A stretch of DNA of 64,000 bases, from the NCBI RefSeq assembly GCF_003008595.1, contig NZ_CP027669.1, positions 62,001 through 126,000 on the forward strand, written 5' to 3'. Position 1 is the first letter of the stretch. Every line of letters begins with the position of its first letter. The notes below the pieces were generated by a model. It did not search any database. It saw only the letters and a list, made by a program, of their open reading frames with translations, and was not told the origin of the DNA. The position numbers and the translations under genes are program-made. The stretch comes from Simplicispira suum (GTDB lineage: Bacteria > Pseudomonadota > Gammaproteobacteria > Burkholderiales > Burkholderiaceae_C). Shown piece after piece: positions 27,303 to 35,712 of this stretch.

Positions 27303-29204
27303 ATGGCCGAAGGTTTTGACGGGCCCGACGACACACCGCCCACGGGCGCAGGCGCGAATCTATTGCTCGGATGCGGCCTGCCTGCTGCCTGGGCGGACCA
27401 GAACCAGTGGCGCATTCTGGAAACAGCGTGGGGCGATGGACAGAACTTTCTTCACAGCTGGGCAGCCTGGCGCGCCGATGCCAAGCGCCCACGCATGCTG
27501 CATTTCATCGCGCTGAGCGCTGAGGCAGTAGCTGCAGAAGCCGTCCTGCGTGCCGCAGCACAGCATCCCGAACTGCAGTCGCTGGCGCAAACCCTGGCCG
27601 AGCAATGCTGGGGCTTGCTGCCAGGGGTGCACCGCCTGCGCTTCGAGGGCGGCCGGGTGCTGCTCACACTAGGAATTGGCGATGCGCCAACACTGCTGCG
27701 CGAGCAGGCATGGACGGTGGACAGTATTTTCCTCAATGCCTCGGTTGCCGAACACTGGGTGGAGCGGGCAGACCTCCATGCATTCAAAGCGCTGGCACGG
27801 TGCTGTCGTCGGGGTACGCGCCTGGCAACCGATGCGCCCTCAACCGGCGGGGCAGCGCTGGCGCAGTACGGATTTCAGATGGACGCAGCGCATGATTCCT
27901 CGCCAGATACCTTGCCCAAGCCCGCCCAGCTGAGTGCCCGATTCGATCCGGACTGGGAGCCGCGCGGCCCGCGCGCCAACGCGCAACCCACCCCGCCCAT
28001 GCGCTGCGTTGTCATTGGCGCCGGTGTGGCCGGTGCGGCCTGCGCCGCCAGTCTGGCACGGCGAGGCTGGCAGGTGCAGGTGCTGGACACAGGCACCACA
28101 CCCGCCGCAGGCGCTTCCAGCCTGCCCGTGGGCGTGTTTGCTCCGCACCTCTCGCCAGACGACAACCTTTTTTCACGCCTCTCGCGCAGCGGAGTGCGGG
28201 CCATGCTGCAGCAATGTGCCGAGTTGCTGCGGGCGGGCGTGGACTGGTGCGCCAGCGGCGTGCTGGAGCGCCGACCCGCAGGCCACCTGGGCTTGCCGGC
28301 CGATTGGGGCGCCAGCCCCGGTGCCGACTGGAGCCAAAAAGCCAGCGCCGAAACCCTGCTCGCCGCAGGACTGCCGCAGGAAGATTCCGCTTGTTGGCAT
28401 GCGCGCGCCGGCTGGGCGCGGCCCGCGCGACTGGTGGCAGCCTTGCTGACGCAACCCGGCATTGCCTGGCGCGCTGAGGCGCAAGTGGCACATCTGCAAC
28501 GCGTGACCGGCCAAGCCGGCGATGCGGCCCCCGTCTGGCAACTGCTGGACACCCAGGGCCAAGCCGTGGCCGAAGCCGAACTGGTGGTGCTGGCAGCCGG
28601 GGCCGCCAGCAACGCGCTGCTGGCGGACATGGCAGTGCCTCTCCTGCCCCTGCAGCCCGTGCGCGGCCAAATGTCCTGGGGTCGGCAGAATGCCCAAAGC
28701 GCCTGGCTGCCGCCTTTTCCTGTGAACGGCAACGGCGGCCTGGTGGCGCATGTGCCCATGGAGGGCGGAGGCCACGCCTGGCACATGGGCTCCACTTTCG
28801 AGCGCGACGTGGCGCATTTGCCCTTGACGGAGGATGAGCGTGCCGCCGCCCATGTCAGCAACTGGCAGCATTTGCACGCCTTGCTGCCCCAGGCAGCCAC
28901 CGCACTGCAGTCGGCGTTTGACCCTGCAGACTCCGCTGCTGTGCACAGCGTGCAGGCCTGGGCCAGCGTGCGCTGCACGGCGCGCGACCGCCTGCCCATC
29001 GTAGGGCCACTCAATCCCACGAACCTGCCCGGCCTGTGGGTCTGCACTGCCATGGGCGCGCGTGGGCTGACGCGGGCCGTCCTGTGCGGCGAGCTGCTGG
29101 CGGCGCGACTGCACGGCGAACCGCTGCCGGTGGAGTCGCGGCTGGCACGGGCGATGTCCAGTGAGCGGTGTCTGCCCAAGGGAGCCCAGATTCCCTTCCA
29201 CTGA
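27303..29204 (+). CDS. mnmC: MnmC-like tRNA wobble-uridine protein with degenerate methyltransferase half
   Basis: MnmC makes the last two steps of the mnm5s2U34 modification in tRNA: an FAD-dependent C-terminal domain removes the carboxymethyl group and an N-terminal SAM methyltransferase (MnmD) methylates the amine. This 633-residue protein has both parts. The FAD domain (about 235-625) has an intact GAGVAGAACAASLARRGW dinucleotide loop. The N-terminal half keeps ILETAWGDGQNF (SAM loop) and FKALARCCRRGTRLAT, but the catalytic loop, normally D-x-F-x-P-x-x-N-P-x-x-W, reads LNASVAEHWV and lacks the acidic residue. The methyltransferase half may be inactive. Confidence 0.85.
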   Translation: MAEGFDGPDDTPPTGAGANLLLGCGLPAAWADQNQWRILETAWGDGQNFLHSWAAWRADAKRPRMLHFIALSAEAVAAEAVLRAAAQHPELQSLAQTLAEQCWGLLPGVHRLRFEGGRVLLTLGIGDAPTLLREQAWTVDSIFLNASVAEHWVERADLHAFKALARCCRRGTRLATDAPSTGGAALAQYGFQMDAAHDSSPDTLPKPAQLSARFDPDWEPRGPRANAQPTPPMRCVVIGAGVAGAACAASLARRGWQVQVLDTGTTPAAGASSLPVGVFAPHLSPDDNLFSRLSRSGVRAMLQQCAELLRAGVDWCASGVLERRPAGHLGLPADWGASPGADWSQKASAETLLAAGLPQEDSACWHARAGWARPARLVAALLTQPGIAWRAEAQVAHLQRVTGQAGDAAPVWQLLDTQGQAVAEAELVVLAAGAASNALLADMAVPLLPLQPVRGQMSWGRQNAQSAWLPPFPVNGNGGLVAHVPMEGGGHAWHMGSTFERDVAHLPLTEDERAAAHVSNWQHLHALLPQAATALQSAFDPADSAAVHSVQAWASVRCTARDRLPIVGPLNPTNLPGLWVCTAMGARGLTRAVLCGELLAARLHGEPLPVESRLARAMSSERCLPKGAQIPFH

Positions 29205-29236
29205 AATTCACATAAGCTTATTGGAATATAAGAAGC

Positions 29237-29254
29237 ACCAAACAGTCGTTTGGT
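29237..29254 (+). promoter_or_regulatory. Inverted repeat upstream of the sulfur permease operon
   Basis: ACCAAAC, four bases, GTTTGGT: perfect seven-base arms in an otherwise AT-rich 70-base gap before the TSUP gene. Position and symmetry suit an operator or promoter element; the factor is unknown. Confidence 0.45.
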
Positions 29255-29284
29255 TTTATATGAACGCCCCCTAGAGTGGCGTCC

Positions 29285-30088
29285 ATGCCCGATTTCGCGT
29301 TCATTCTTGCTGGCTTCCTGGTTGGCCTCATCGTCGGCCTGACGGGTGTGGGTGGGGGCTCGCTGATGACGCCGGTGCTGATCTTTTTCTTTGGCTTCAA
29401 GCCGCATCTGGCCATTGGCACCGACTTGTTGTTTGCCGCATTCACCAAACTGGGCGGCACGGTGAGCATGGCGCGCCAACGTCTGGTTCCATGGAAGGTG
29501 GTGGCATTGCTGTGCGCTGGCAGCATTCCTGCTGCACTTGGCTCGCTGTGGATGCTGAGACGCCTGGGGCCCACCAGCGAGCATGTGCAGCACCTCATGA
29601 CCAGCACCCTGGGCTTTGCCCTGCTGCTGACCGCTGCCGCCATGCTCTACAAGGTGCTGGCCTTCTCGGCGCAGCGCCAGGCTGCAGAGCAGGCCGCGCG
29701 CCAGAACAGCGGCGCCGCAGCTGCCCAGCCGCGCCATTGGAGCCTGCCTATCCTGCTCGGCGCCGTGATCGGGACCCTCGTCACTTTCACTTCGGTCGGC
29801 GCGGGCGCCATCGGCGTCACGGTGCTGCTGCTTGTCTTCCCGCACCTGCCGCTGCCGCGCATCGTGGCCGCCGACATCGCCTATGCCGTGCCGCTCACGC
29901 TGGTGGCAGGCCTGGGCCACGCCTCGCTGGGCTCGGTGGACTGGGCCTTGCTGGCGCAGTTGCTGGCCGGCTCGCTCCCCGGCATCTGGCTCGGCTCGCG
30001 GCTGGTGTCGCGCACACCTGAGCGCCTCATTCGCTCCGGCCTCTCGCTGCTGCTCGCCTATGCCGGCGCCAAACTGGTTTTGATTTAA
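29285..30088 (+). CDS. Sulfite exporter TauE/SafE (TSUP) family permease
   Basis: The 267-residue membrane protein has about eight helices and the two TSUP signatures: GLTGVGGGSLMTPVL near the N-terminus and a repeat-like SVGAGAIGVTVLL in the second half. Family members carry sulfite, sulfoacetate, sulfate or related sulfur compounds. It lies 15 bases before cysI, as the first gene of a sulfate assimilation block, so a sulfur oxyanion is the likely cargo. GTG at 29276 is an alternative start. Confidence 0.88.
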   Translation: MPDFAFILAGFLVGLIVGLTGVGGGSLMTPVLIFFFGFKPHLAIGTDLLFAAFTKLGGTVSMARQRLVPWKVVALLCAGSIPAALGSLWMLRRLGPTSEHVQHLMTSTLGFALLLTAAAMLYKVLAFSAQRQAAEQAARQNSGAAAAQPRHWSLPILLGAVIGTLVTFTSVGAGAIGVTVLLLVFPHLPLPRIVAADIAYAVPLTLVAGLGHASLGSVDWALLAQLLAGSLPGIWLGSRLVSRTPERLIRSGLSLLLAYAGAKLVLI

Positions 30089-30103
30089 GAGATTGTTTGC
30101 CCC

Positions 30104-31900
30104 ATGTACCAATACACCGACTTCGACAAGCAATTCGTCAAACTGCGCGCCCAGCAGTTCCGCGACCAACTCGAGCGCTGGGAGCGCGGCGAGCTGAGCG
30201 AAGAGCAACTGCTCCCGCTGCGGCTGCAAAACGGCTGGTACATCCAGCGCTACGCCCCGATGGCGCGCATTGCGGTGCCGTACGGCGAAATCAGCAGCGA
30301 GCAATTGCGCACGCTGGCCCACATTGCCCGCGAGTACGACCGGCCCGACCCTGAACTGCTGGCGCACGCCCAAGCGACACAGGATGCCTTGCAGGACGCC
30401 CAGCCCGGCGCCACCCTGCCCGCACCGCCGCTGCGCTACGGCTACGGCCACTTCACCACGCGCACCAATGTGCAGTTCAACTGGATTCCGCTGTCCCGCG
30501 CCGCCGACGTGATGGACCTGCTGGCCAGTGTCAGCATGCACGGCATCCAGACCAGCGGCAACGACATCCGCAACATCACCTGCGACGCGCTGGAAGGCAT
30601 TGCCGAAGACGGCATTTTCGACACCCGCCCGTTTGCCGAAATCACGCGCCAGTGGAGTTCGCTGCACCCCGAGTTTTCCTTTTTGCCGCGCAAGTTCAAG
30701 ATCGCCTTCAACGGCGCCGAAGAAGACCGCGCCGCGATTGGCTGGTACGACATTGGCCTGCAGGCACGCCGGGCCGAAGACGGCAGCGTGGGCTTCACCA
30801 TGAAAGTGGGCGGCGGCATGGGCCGCACACCCATCATTGGCAGCGTGGTGCGCGAATTTCTGCCCTGGGACCAGTTGCTCAACTACATCGAAGCCGTGGT
30901 GCGCACCTACAACAGCTACGGCCGGCGCGACAACAAGTGGAAGGCGCGCATCAAGATTCTGGTCAAGAGCGAAGGCCAGAAATTCATCGATGCGGTCGAG
31001 CAGGAATACAAGAACATTGTCGAACTCGACGGCGCGCCGCACACCATCACCCAGGCCGAGCTCGACCGCGTCAGCAGCCACTTTGTGGTGCCGGAACTCA
31101 AGGCGGCCAAGCTGCCTTCCAAGGTCAACCCCGAAGGCCAGCTGTACCAACGCTGGCTCAAGCAGAACGTGGGCGGCCACAAGCTGCCGGGGCTCAAGAC
31201 CGTCACCCTGTCGTTCAAGCGCCCCGGGTTCAACACCGGCGACGCCGACGCCGACACGCTGAACGCCCTGGCGCAGCTGGCCGAGCAGTTCAGTGCGGCC
31301 GAGGCACGCCTGACGCACGAGCAAAACCTGGTGCTGCCCTGGGTGCACGAGAGCGACCTGCCAGCGCTGTACGACGCCGCCCGCGCGCTCGGTCTGGCAC
31401 AACCGAACATTGGTCTGCTGACCGACATGATCATCTGCCCCGGCGGTGACTTTTGCTCGCTGGCCAACGCCCGCTCGCTGCACATCGGCGCCGCCGTCAC
31501 CGAGCGCTACCAGGACCTGGACGAATTGTTCGACCTTGGCCCGATCGACCTGCACATGAGCGGCTGCATCAACTCCTGCGGGCACCACCACAGCGGCCAC
31601 ATCGGCATTCTGGGCGTCGACAAGGACGGCAAGGAGTGGTACCAGATCACGCTGGGCGGCGCCGACGGCTCCACGCTGTCGGGCCCCGCCATTGGCGGCA
31701 AGGTGGTTGGCCCCTCGTTCACTGCGGCCGAAGTGCCGGACGTCATCGAGGCGCTGCTGACCACCTTCCGCGAACTGCGCAAACCGGGCGAGTTTTTCAT
31801 CGACGCGCTGCGCCGCATTGGCCACGACCCGTTCAAACAGGCCGCCAACGCCGCCCGCCGCCCCAAGGCCGACCAGGAAGCCCTGGCCGAGCAAGATTGA
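30104..31900 (+). CDS. cysI: Sulfite reductase (hemoprotein subunit type)
   Basis: This enzyme reduces sulfite to sulfide using a siroheme coupled to a 4Fe-4S cluster. The 598-residue protein has duplicated ferredoxin-like/siroheme domains. The cluster ligands are visible as CPGGDFC and GCINSC (near residues 446-452 and 487-492). The protein resembles the ferredoxin- or NirA-type one-subunit enzymes used by Comamonadaceae; no cysJ flavoprotein is adjacent, and the ferredoxin and reductase genes 5 kb downstream could supply electrons (inference). It is followed directly by a family 1 repeat and DUF934. Confidence 0.93.
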   Translation: MYQYTDFDKQFVKLRAQQFRDQLERWERGELSEEQLLPLRLQNGWYIQRYAPMARIAVPYGEISSEQLRTLAHIAREYDRPDPELLAHAQATQDALQDAQPGATLPAPPLRYGYGHFTTRTNVQFNWIPLSRAADVMDLLASVSMHGIQTSGNDIRNITCDALEGIAEDGIFDTRPFAEITRQWSSLHPEFSFLPRKFKIAFNGAEEDRAAIGWYDIGLQARRAEDGSVGFTMKVGGGMGRTPIIGSVVREFLPWDQLLNYIEAVVRTYNSYGRRDNKWKARIKILVKSEGQKFIDAVEQEYKNIVELDGAPHTITQAELDRVSSHFVVPELKAAKLPSKVNPEGQLYQRWLKQNVGGHKLPGLKTVTLSFKRPGFNTGDADADTLNALAQLAEQFSAAEARLTHEQNLVLPWVHESDLPALYDAARALGLAQPNIGLLTDMIICPGGDFCSLANARSLHIGAAVTERYQDLDELFDLGPIDLHMSGCINSCGHHHSGHIGILGVDKDGKEWYQITLGGADGSTLSGPAIGGKVVGPSFTAAEVPDVIEALLTTFRELRKPGEFFIDALRRIGHDPFKQAANAARRPKADQEALAEQD

Positions 31901-31906
31901 AAGCCG

Positions 31907-31968
31907 AATTCACTATGAAAATAATAGCTAATGACGCACAGCAGACAAGCGCTGGGGCCGAAAAAACC
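31907..31968 (-). repeat. Family 1 hairpin repeat, copy 6
   Basis: This copy begins seven bases after the cysI stop and runs into the DUF934 gene. On the minus strand it reads GGCCCCAGCGCTTG, a spacer, GCGTCATTAGCTATTATTTTCATAG. The left stem arm is diverged. The ATG of DUF934 (31915) lies inside it. Confidence 0.7.
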
Positions 31969-32322
31969 TTGCAGATCACCAACGACGCAGAGATTGCCGA
32001 GCTGGTGGCGAGCGGCGCGCTCGAAGGCATCGAGCGCGTGGAGCTGCAGTTCCCCAAATTCACCGACGGCCGCGCCTACAGCCAGGCCCTGCTGCTGCGC
32101 CGGCGCTACCGCTTTGCGGGCGACATCCGCGCCACCGGCGATGTGCTGATCGACCAGCTGGTGCACATGCACCGCAGCGGCTTCACCAGCGCCGTGCTGG
32201 CCGAAGGCGTGGACGCCGCAGCCGCCGAGCGCCAGTTTGCGCGCTTCAGCGCGTTCTACCAGGGCGACGTGCACGAGCCGCGCCCCTTGTTTGCCCGCGA
32301 TGCGGCGCTGGAGTCGGTATGA
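31915..32322 (+). CDS. DUF934 protein of sulfate assimilation
   Basis: This 135-residue protein matches the DUF934 family, usually encoded between sulfite reductase and cysH in beta- and alphaproteobacteria and thought to be a sulfite reductase accessory or regulator. The conserved core starts at about residue 38 (VELQFPKFTDGRAYSQALLLR). The first 17-18 residues are encoded by a family 1 repeat that also provides the ATG; no good ribosome site is seen. The stop overlaps the cysH start by four bases. Confidence 0.85.
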   Translation: MKIIANDAQQTSAGAEKTLQITNDAEIAELVASGALEGIERVELQFPKFTDGRAYSQALLLRRRYRFAGDIRATGDVLIDQLVHMHRSGFTSAVLAEGVDAAAAERQFARFSAFYQGDVHEPRPLFARDAALESV

Positions 32323-32987
32323 GCGCGGCACGCAATGTTGAACCCATGCCCGGCCGCGCCGCCAACAGCGCGCTCGACCTGGCGCACGCCAACGCCACGC
32401 TCGGCCGCGACGCGCCCGCCCTGGTCGCATGGGCGCTGGGCCTGGGCGAGCGATCCATCGTCACCACCAACTTCCGCCCCTTCGAGGCCGTCATCCTGCA
32501 CCTGGTCACGCAAGTGAACCCCAACGTGCCGGTCGTCTGGATGGACAACGGCTACAACACCGAAGCCACCTACCGCTTTGCCGACGAGGTGACGAAGCAG
32601 CTCGGGCTGAAGCTGCAGATTTACCTGCCGCTGCGCTCCCGCGCGCACCGCGAGGCCGTGGAAGGTCTGACACCTGCCCTGGACGACCCGCGCCACGCCG
32701 CCTTCACTGAAGAGGTCAAGCTCGAGCCGTTTTCCCGTGCCCTCCGAGAGACAGCGCCCAAGGTCTGGTTCACCGCCCTGCGCGCCACCGACACCGCTGT
32801 GCGCGCGCAGATGGAGCCGGTCAGCCTCAACCCCGACGGCCTGATCAAGGTGGCGCCGCTGCTGCACTGGTCCTCCAAGGACCTGCACGAATACTGCAAG
32901 GCGCACGGCCTGCCCAACAACTTTGACTACGTCGACCCGACCAAGGGCGAAGACAACCGCGAATGCGGGCTGCATATCGCGCACTGA
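32319..32987 (+). CDS. cysH: Phosphoadenylyl/adenylyl-sulfate reductase CysH
   Basis: CysH reduces PAPS or APS to sulfite with thioredoxin or glutaredoxin. The 222-residue protein has the PP-loop-like fold and the C-terminal catalytic ECGLH motif. It has only two cysteines in total (in EYCKAHG and ECGLH), so the CC...CxxC ligands of iron-sulfur APS reductases are absent, although the nearby activation genes (cysD, cysN) would deliver APS, not PAPS. The N-terminal phosphate loop is also atypical (TTNFRPF). It is tightly coupled to DUF934. Confidence 0.88.
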   Translation: MSAARNVEPMPGRAANSALDLAHANATLGRDAPALVAWALGLGERSIVTTNFRPFEAVILHLVTQVNPNVPVVWMDNGYNTEATYRFADEVTKQLGLKLQIYLPLRSRAHREAVEGLTPALDDPRHAAFTEEVKLEPFSRALRETAPKVWFTALRATDTAVRAQMEPVSLNPDGLIKVAPLLHWSSKDLHEYCKAHGLPNNFDYVDPTKGEDNRECGLHIAH

Positions 32988-33106
32988 AATGAACACCCCC
33001 CTGAGTCGCTTCGCGCCTTCCCCCCGCTCTCGGATTGCTGCGCAACCCGGGCAGGGGGACGCAGCCAGCGCGGCGGGGCGGCCCTTGCGCGGCTACCCTC
33101 GCCAGG
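32988..33106 (+). repeat. Family 2 GC-rich repeat, copy 1
   Basis: It begins at the base after the cysH stop. Features shared with the other copies are CCCCTGAG followed by CGCTTCGCGCC, a C-run paired with a G-run (CCCCCC and GGGGGAC) and a GCGCGG tail. This is the most diverged of the three copies. Confidence 0.6.
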
Positions 33107-33163
33107 AGCACGCCAGTCTCAGCCGATACGGCCATTGAACCGAACAGACGACCCCATCCAACC

Positions 33164-34096
33164 ATGAATGCTCGCATCGACACCATCACGCTGAGCCAGC
33201 TCAGCAACCGCCACCTCGACGCGCTGGAGGAAGAAACCATCTACCTGCTGCGCGAAGTCGCCGCCGCGTTCGAGCGCCCCACACTGCTGTTCTCGGGCGG
33301 CAAGGATTCGCTGGTGATGCTCCGCTGCGCTGAAAAAGCTTTTGGCGCGGGCCGCATTCCCTACCCGCTCTTGATGATCGACACCGGCCACAACTTTCCG
33401 GAAGTGACGGCGTTTCGCGATCTGCGCGCCAAGGAGCTGGGCGCCGAACTCATCGTGCGCAGCGTGGAAGATTCGATGGCGCGCGGCACGGTTCGGTTGG
33501 CGCACCCCGGCGAGCCACGCAACGTGCACCAGTCGGTGACGCTGCTTGAAGCGATTGAAGAATTCCGCTTCGACGCCCTGATTGGCGGCGCCCGCCGCGA
33601 CGAAGAAAAGGCGCGCGCCAAGGAGCGCATCTTTTCGCACCGCGACAGCTTCGGCCAATGGCAGCCCAAAGACCAGCGGCCCGAGCTGTGGACGCTGTTC
33701 AACACGCGCCTGGCCGCCGGCGAGCACTTTCGTGTCTTCCCCATCAGCAACTGGACCGAGCTCGACGTCTGGCAGTACATCGAGCGCGAGCAGATCGCCC
33801 TGCCCTCGCTCTACTATTCGCACCGCCGCCAGGTGGTGGACCGGCGCGGCATGCTGGTGCCGGTCACTCCGCTTACACCGCCGCGCGACGGCGAGCAGGT
33901 GCAAGAGCGCGACGTGCGCTTTCGCACCCTGGGCGACGTGACCTGCACCTGCCCGGTGGCAAGCCTCGCCGCCACCGCCGCCGACATCGTCATCGAAACC
34001 CTGGCCGCCGACATGAGCGAGCGCGGCGCCACCCGCATGGACGACCAGACCAGCGAAGCCTCGATGGAGAAGCGCAAGAAGGATGGGTATTTCTAG
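33164..34096 (+). CDS. cysD: Sulfate adenylyltransferase subunit 2
   Basis: CysD is the catalytic PP-loop ATPase subunit that makes APS from sulfate and ATP with CysN. The 310-residue protein has the SGGKDSLVML PP-loop near residue 43 and the C-terminal ERKKDGYF-like end (EKRKKDGYF). The long frame begins at 33035, but only from the ATG at 33164 does it match the family. It lies 176 bases downstream of cysH, with a family 2 repeat between. Confidence 0.95.
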   Translation: MNARIDTITLSQLSNRHLDALEEETIYLLREVAAAFERPTLLFSGGKDSLVMLRCAEKAFGAGRIPYPLLMIDTGHNFPEVTAFRDLRAKELGAELIVRSVEDSMARGTVRLAHPGEPRNVHQSVTLLEAIEEFRFDALIGGARRDEEKARAKERIFSHRDSFGQWQPKDQRPELWTLFNTRLAAGEHFRVFPISNWTELDVWQYIEREQIALPSLYYSHRRQVVDRRGMLVPVTPLTPPRDGEQVQERDVRFRTLGDVTCTCPVASLAATAADIVIETLAADMSERGATRMDDQTSEASMEKRKKDGYF

Positions 34097-34181
34097 TTCA
34101 CCCCGTGGCGCACTTTGTGCGCCTCCCCCTTCCAGGGGCGGCCCCAGCGGCCCGGCAAAGCCGGTTCCGCGCGGCCACTGG
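34097..34181 (+). repeat. Family 2 GC-rich repeat, copy 2
   Basis: It begins at the base after the cysD stop: GTGGCGCACTTTGTGCGCC, a CCCCC...GGGG hairpin, then GCGGCCCGGCAAAGCCGG and CCGCGCGG. The GCCCGGCAAAGCCGG part can form a second hairpin. Matches copy 3 clearly. Confidence 0.75.
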
Positions 34182-34229
34182 TAGCCAGTTTGCACAGGAC
34201 GTGCTTGTTATACGTCAGCAGGTTTTTTT

Positions 34230-35708
34230 ATGACAACTATCAATTCAGTAGCTGCCAGCGCTTATGCACCAAGCGCTAGCGGCCAAAATTCCGCAGGAAT
34301 TTCGGCGGAGGCTAACTTCGCGAACAGCGAAGTTAAGGACTCACAAGAGTCCGGCCGTAGCCAAAAAGACTTAAAAATCGTGAACGCTCCTCCCACCGAC
34401 CACGACGCTGCGCTGCGCTTCATCACCTGCGGCAGCGTGGACGACGGCAAGAGCACCCTCATCGGGCGCCTGCTGGTCGATACCAAAGCAGTTTTGCAGG
34501 ATCACCTCGCCGGCGTGCAGCGCCAGGGCGAGACCGATCTGGCCTTGTTGACCGATGGCCTCTCCGCCGAGCGCGAGCAGGGCATCACCATCGACGTCGC
34601 CTACCGCTACTTCGCCACCGAAGCGCGCAAGTTCATCATTGGCGACGCGCCGGGCCACGAGCAGTACACGCGCAACATGGTCACCGCCGCTTCGCAAGCC
34701 GACGCCGCCGTGGTGCTGGTGGACGCCACCAAGCTTGACTGGCAAAGCGCGCTTCCCACGCTGCTGCCGCAGACCCGCCGCCACAGCCTGCTGGTGCACC
34801 TGCTGCGCGTGCCCTCGCTGGTGTTTGCCGTCAACAAGCTCGACGCCGTGGCCGACCCTGCGCTTGCCTTCACCCACATCAGCGCCGCGCTCGCTGCATT
34901 CGCGAAAGAAGCCGGCATCACCGTCCGAGCCACGGTGCCCATCTCGGCACTCAAGGGCTGGAACGTGGTCGACGGGCGCGCCGGCTGGTGCGACTACATC
35001 GGCCCGAGTCTGCTGCACATCCTAGAGCAGTTGCCCAACACCGCACCGGAGACCGATCTGCCGCTGGCCTTCCCGGTGCAGTGGGTGGAGAAATTCTCAA
35101 ACTCGTCCGACACGACCCAAGGTCGCCGTGCGTTCTGGGGCCGCATTGCCGCAGGCCTGGCGCAGCCGGGCGCCGAGGTCCAGGTGTTCCCCAGCGGCCA
35201 GCGCGCCCGCGTGGCCCAGGTGCTGGACCGCACCCGCCAGCCGGGCGACGTGGCAGCAGGCCAGAGCGCCGGCGTGGTGCTCGACCGCGAAATCGACATC
35301 TCGCGCGGCGACTGGATTTTGGCCACTGCACCGCCAATACAAAGCGACCCTCAAGGTGACGATTTCGACGCGCCCGAGCCAGCATCGCCCTGGCCTGCGC
35401 AAACGCTGCTCAGCTGCACCATCACCTGGCTGGACGAGCAACCCCTGGTGGCTGGCCGCGTCTATCAGTTGCTGCACGGTCACCGCTGGGTCAAGGCGCG
35501 GGTGCAGCGCATCGTGCACGGGCTCGACATCCATACCCTGGCCGAGCACCCGGCGAGCGAGTTGGCGCCCAACGCCATTGGCCATGTTGAACTGCAACTG
35601 CAATCGCCCCTGCCGGTCGCACCCTATGCGCGCTCGCGCCAGCTGGGCGCCATGATTTTGGTGGACACCGCCAGCAACCGCACCGCTGGCGCTGTGCTGC
35701 TACGCTGA
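34230..35708 (+). CDS. cysN: Sulfate adenylyltransferase subunit 1 (GTPase)
   Basis: CysN couples GTP hydrolysis to APS synthesis by CysD. The 492-residue protein has GSVDDGKST (G1, residues about 69-77), DAPGHEQYTRN (G3) and NKLD (G4), then two beta-barrel domains; no APS kinase domain is fused. Homology begins only at about residue 55 (HDAALRFITCG). The first 50 residues are encoded by a family 1 repeat plus a perfect nine-base hairpin (34313-34335), so translation may really start at the GTG at 34380. Neither start has a clear ribosome site. Confidence 0.93.
   Translation: MTTINSVAASAYAPSASGQNSAGISAEANFANSEVKDSQESGRSQKDLKIVNAPPTDHDAALRFITCGSVDDGKSTLIGRLLVDTKAVLQDHLAGVQRQGETDLALLTDGLSAEREQGITIDVAYRYFATEARKFIIGDAPGHEQYTRNMVTAASQADAAVVLVDATKLDWQSALPTLLPQTRRHSLLVHLLRVPSLVFAVNKLDAVADPALAFTHISAALAAFAKEAGITVRATVPISALKGWNVVDGRAGWCDYIGPSLLHILEQLPNTAPETDLPLAFPVQWVEKFSNSSDTTQGRRAFWGRIAAGLAQPGAEVQVFPSGQRARVAQVLDRTRQPGDVAAGQSAGVVLDREIDISRGDWILATAPPIQSDPQGDDFDAPEPASPWPAQTLLSCTITWLDEQPLVAGRVYQLLHGHRWVKARVQRIVHGLDIHTLAEHPASELAPNAIGHVELQLQSPLPVAPYARSRQLGAMILVDTASNRTAGAVLLR
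34233..34290 (-). repeat. Family 1 hairpin repeat, copy 7, at the cysN 5' end
   Basis: On the minus strand: GGCCGCTAGCGCTTGGTGCATAAGCGCTGGCAGCTACTGAATTGATAG in abbreviated form, with arms AGCGCTT and AAGCGCT around five bases. It includes the annotated cysN start region. Confidence 0.8.
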
Positions 35709-35712
35709 TGGC

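Noticed and set aside
27875..31894. A 1339-codon open frame on the minus strand across mnmC, TSUP and cysI
   Set aside because: It lies fully antisense to three well-supported genes. Long antisense frames are common in GC-rich DNA with strong third-position bias, and the product is low complexity without motifs.
33035..33163. An N-terminal extension of CysD
   Set aside because: The extra frame translates the family 2 repeat and spacer; CysD similarity begins at the ATG at 33164.
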